From Oscillospiraceae bacterium (GTDB taxonomy: Bacteria; Bacillota; Clostridia; Oscillospirales; Ruminococcaceae): 61,419 nucleotides of DNA. Shown one piece after another: positions 61,335-61,419 of this stretch. The notes under the pieces were generated by a model that was not told the origin of the DNA, searched no databases, and worked only from the letters and a program-made list of their open reading frames with translations. Numbering within the stretch: position 1 is the first letter of the stretch; each line of letters opens with the position of its first letter. The position numbers were made by a program, and so were the translations under genes. The stretch lies in the NCBI GenBank assembly GCA_009784625.1, contig WRBI01000011.1, forward strand, positions 1 through 61,419. The letters are read 5' to 3'.

Positions 61335-61419
61335 ATGAAACTAAGAGAAGAGGATTACAGAGAAATAGCAGAGATATTCCCAATACAGCGCCGGAAATCG
61401 GAAATGAGCAACCTGGAAG
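61335..61419 (+). CDS. IS5-family transposase, N-terminal part (cut by window end)
   Basis: The 28 codons visible begin 'MKLREEDYREIAEIFPIQR' and continue with 'KSEMSNLE'. This resembles the N-terminal helix-turn-helix region of IS5-family (DUF4096-type) transposases, which typically read 'L-x-x-E-x-Y-x-x-I-x-x-x-F-P' followed by 'S-N-L-x-x-L-N-A'. The rest lies beyond the window, so completeness is unknown. There is no clear ribosome site, as is usual for transposase genes. Confidence 0.65.
   Translation, partial: MKLREEDYREIAEIFPIQRRKSEMSNLE

Overview
The window reads as chromosome of a strictly anaerobic, Gram-positive-type bacterium, most likely a clostridial member of the Bacillota. The reasons are the tig-clpP-clpX / lon / engB order, RNase Y, a DUF1540 protein, monoderm-style lipoproteins and cell-wall peptidases, frequent TTG/GTG starts behind strong AGGAGG ribosome sites, and a large set of flavin-based electron-bifurcation genes. 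GC content looks to be in the mid-50s percent by eye. No rRNA, tRNA or CRISPR was seen.

Layout. 1-560: non-coding repeat-rich sequence. 573-2301: small zinc-ribbon protein, GNAT acetyltransferase, DUF1540 protein (minus strand), metallophosphoesterase. 2494-11296: protein quality control (tig, clpP, clpX, lon), engB, lysA and a SAM methyltransferase. 11443-17613: an unrecognised small protein, several cell-wall peptidases, a WG-like lipoprotein and a DUF3810 membrane protein. 17653-22702: a 1418-residue hybrid histidine kinase with about six PAS domains, and a Crp/Fnr regulator. 22896-32969: a catabolic-looking island with three M24 (creatinase/prolidase-fold) paralogues that have degenerate metal sites, a D-2-hydroxyacid dehydrogenase, an AEC permease, a TRAP transporter and a compact amidohydrolase; a 202-bp MITE-like element sits in it.

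33202-45229 is the centrepiece: a tightly packed plus-strand operon with split HdrA-like pieces, metV, metF, hdrC, a giant 1491-residue HdrA with a GltD-like NADPH module inserted, mvhD and three Flx-type subunits (two iron-sulfur proteins and a flavin/NAD reductase). No hdrB is present. It predicts an electron-bifurcating or -confurcating complex joining methylene-/methyl-tetrahydrofolate to NAD(P)H and ferredoxin. Facing it across a shared terminator is a minus-strand operon (49325 to 45285) for a corrinoid methyltransferase system: MeTr-type pterin methyltransferase, corrinoid protein, UroD/MtaA-type methyltransferase, a 49-residue protein and a RACo-like corrinoid activator. Together the two operons suggest that methyl groups pass from an unknown donor to a corrinoid, then to tetrahydrofolate, and are oxidised or reduced by the MetVF-Hdr-Flx machinery.

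46489-47019 is repeated in inverted orientation at 50431-50961 (531 bp, no length change, about 90% identical). The second copy carries a 3' fragment of the methyltransferase and a second 49-residue gene, and abuts an MFS transporter that has lost its 5' end. 50980-61203 returns to ordinary genes: DUF1638 protein, two-component system, DUF4342 protein, rny, thrS with an attenuator-like leader, an M23/LysM/G5 wall peptidase and a lipoprotein. The window ends inside an IS5-family transposase gene whose upstream end resembles the MITE termini.
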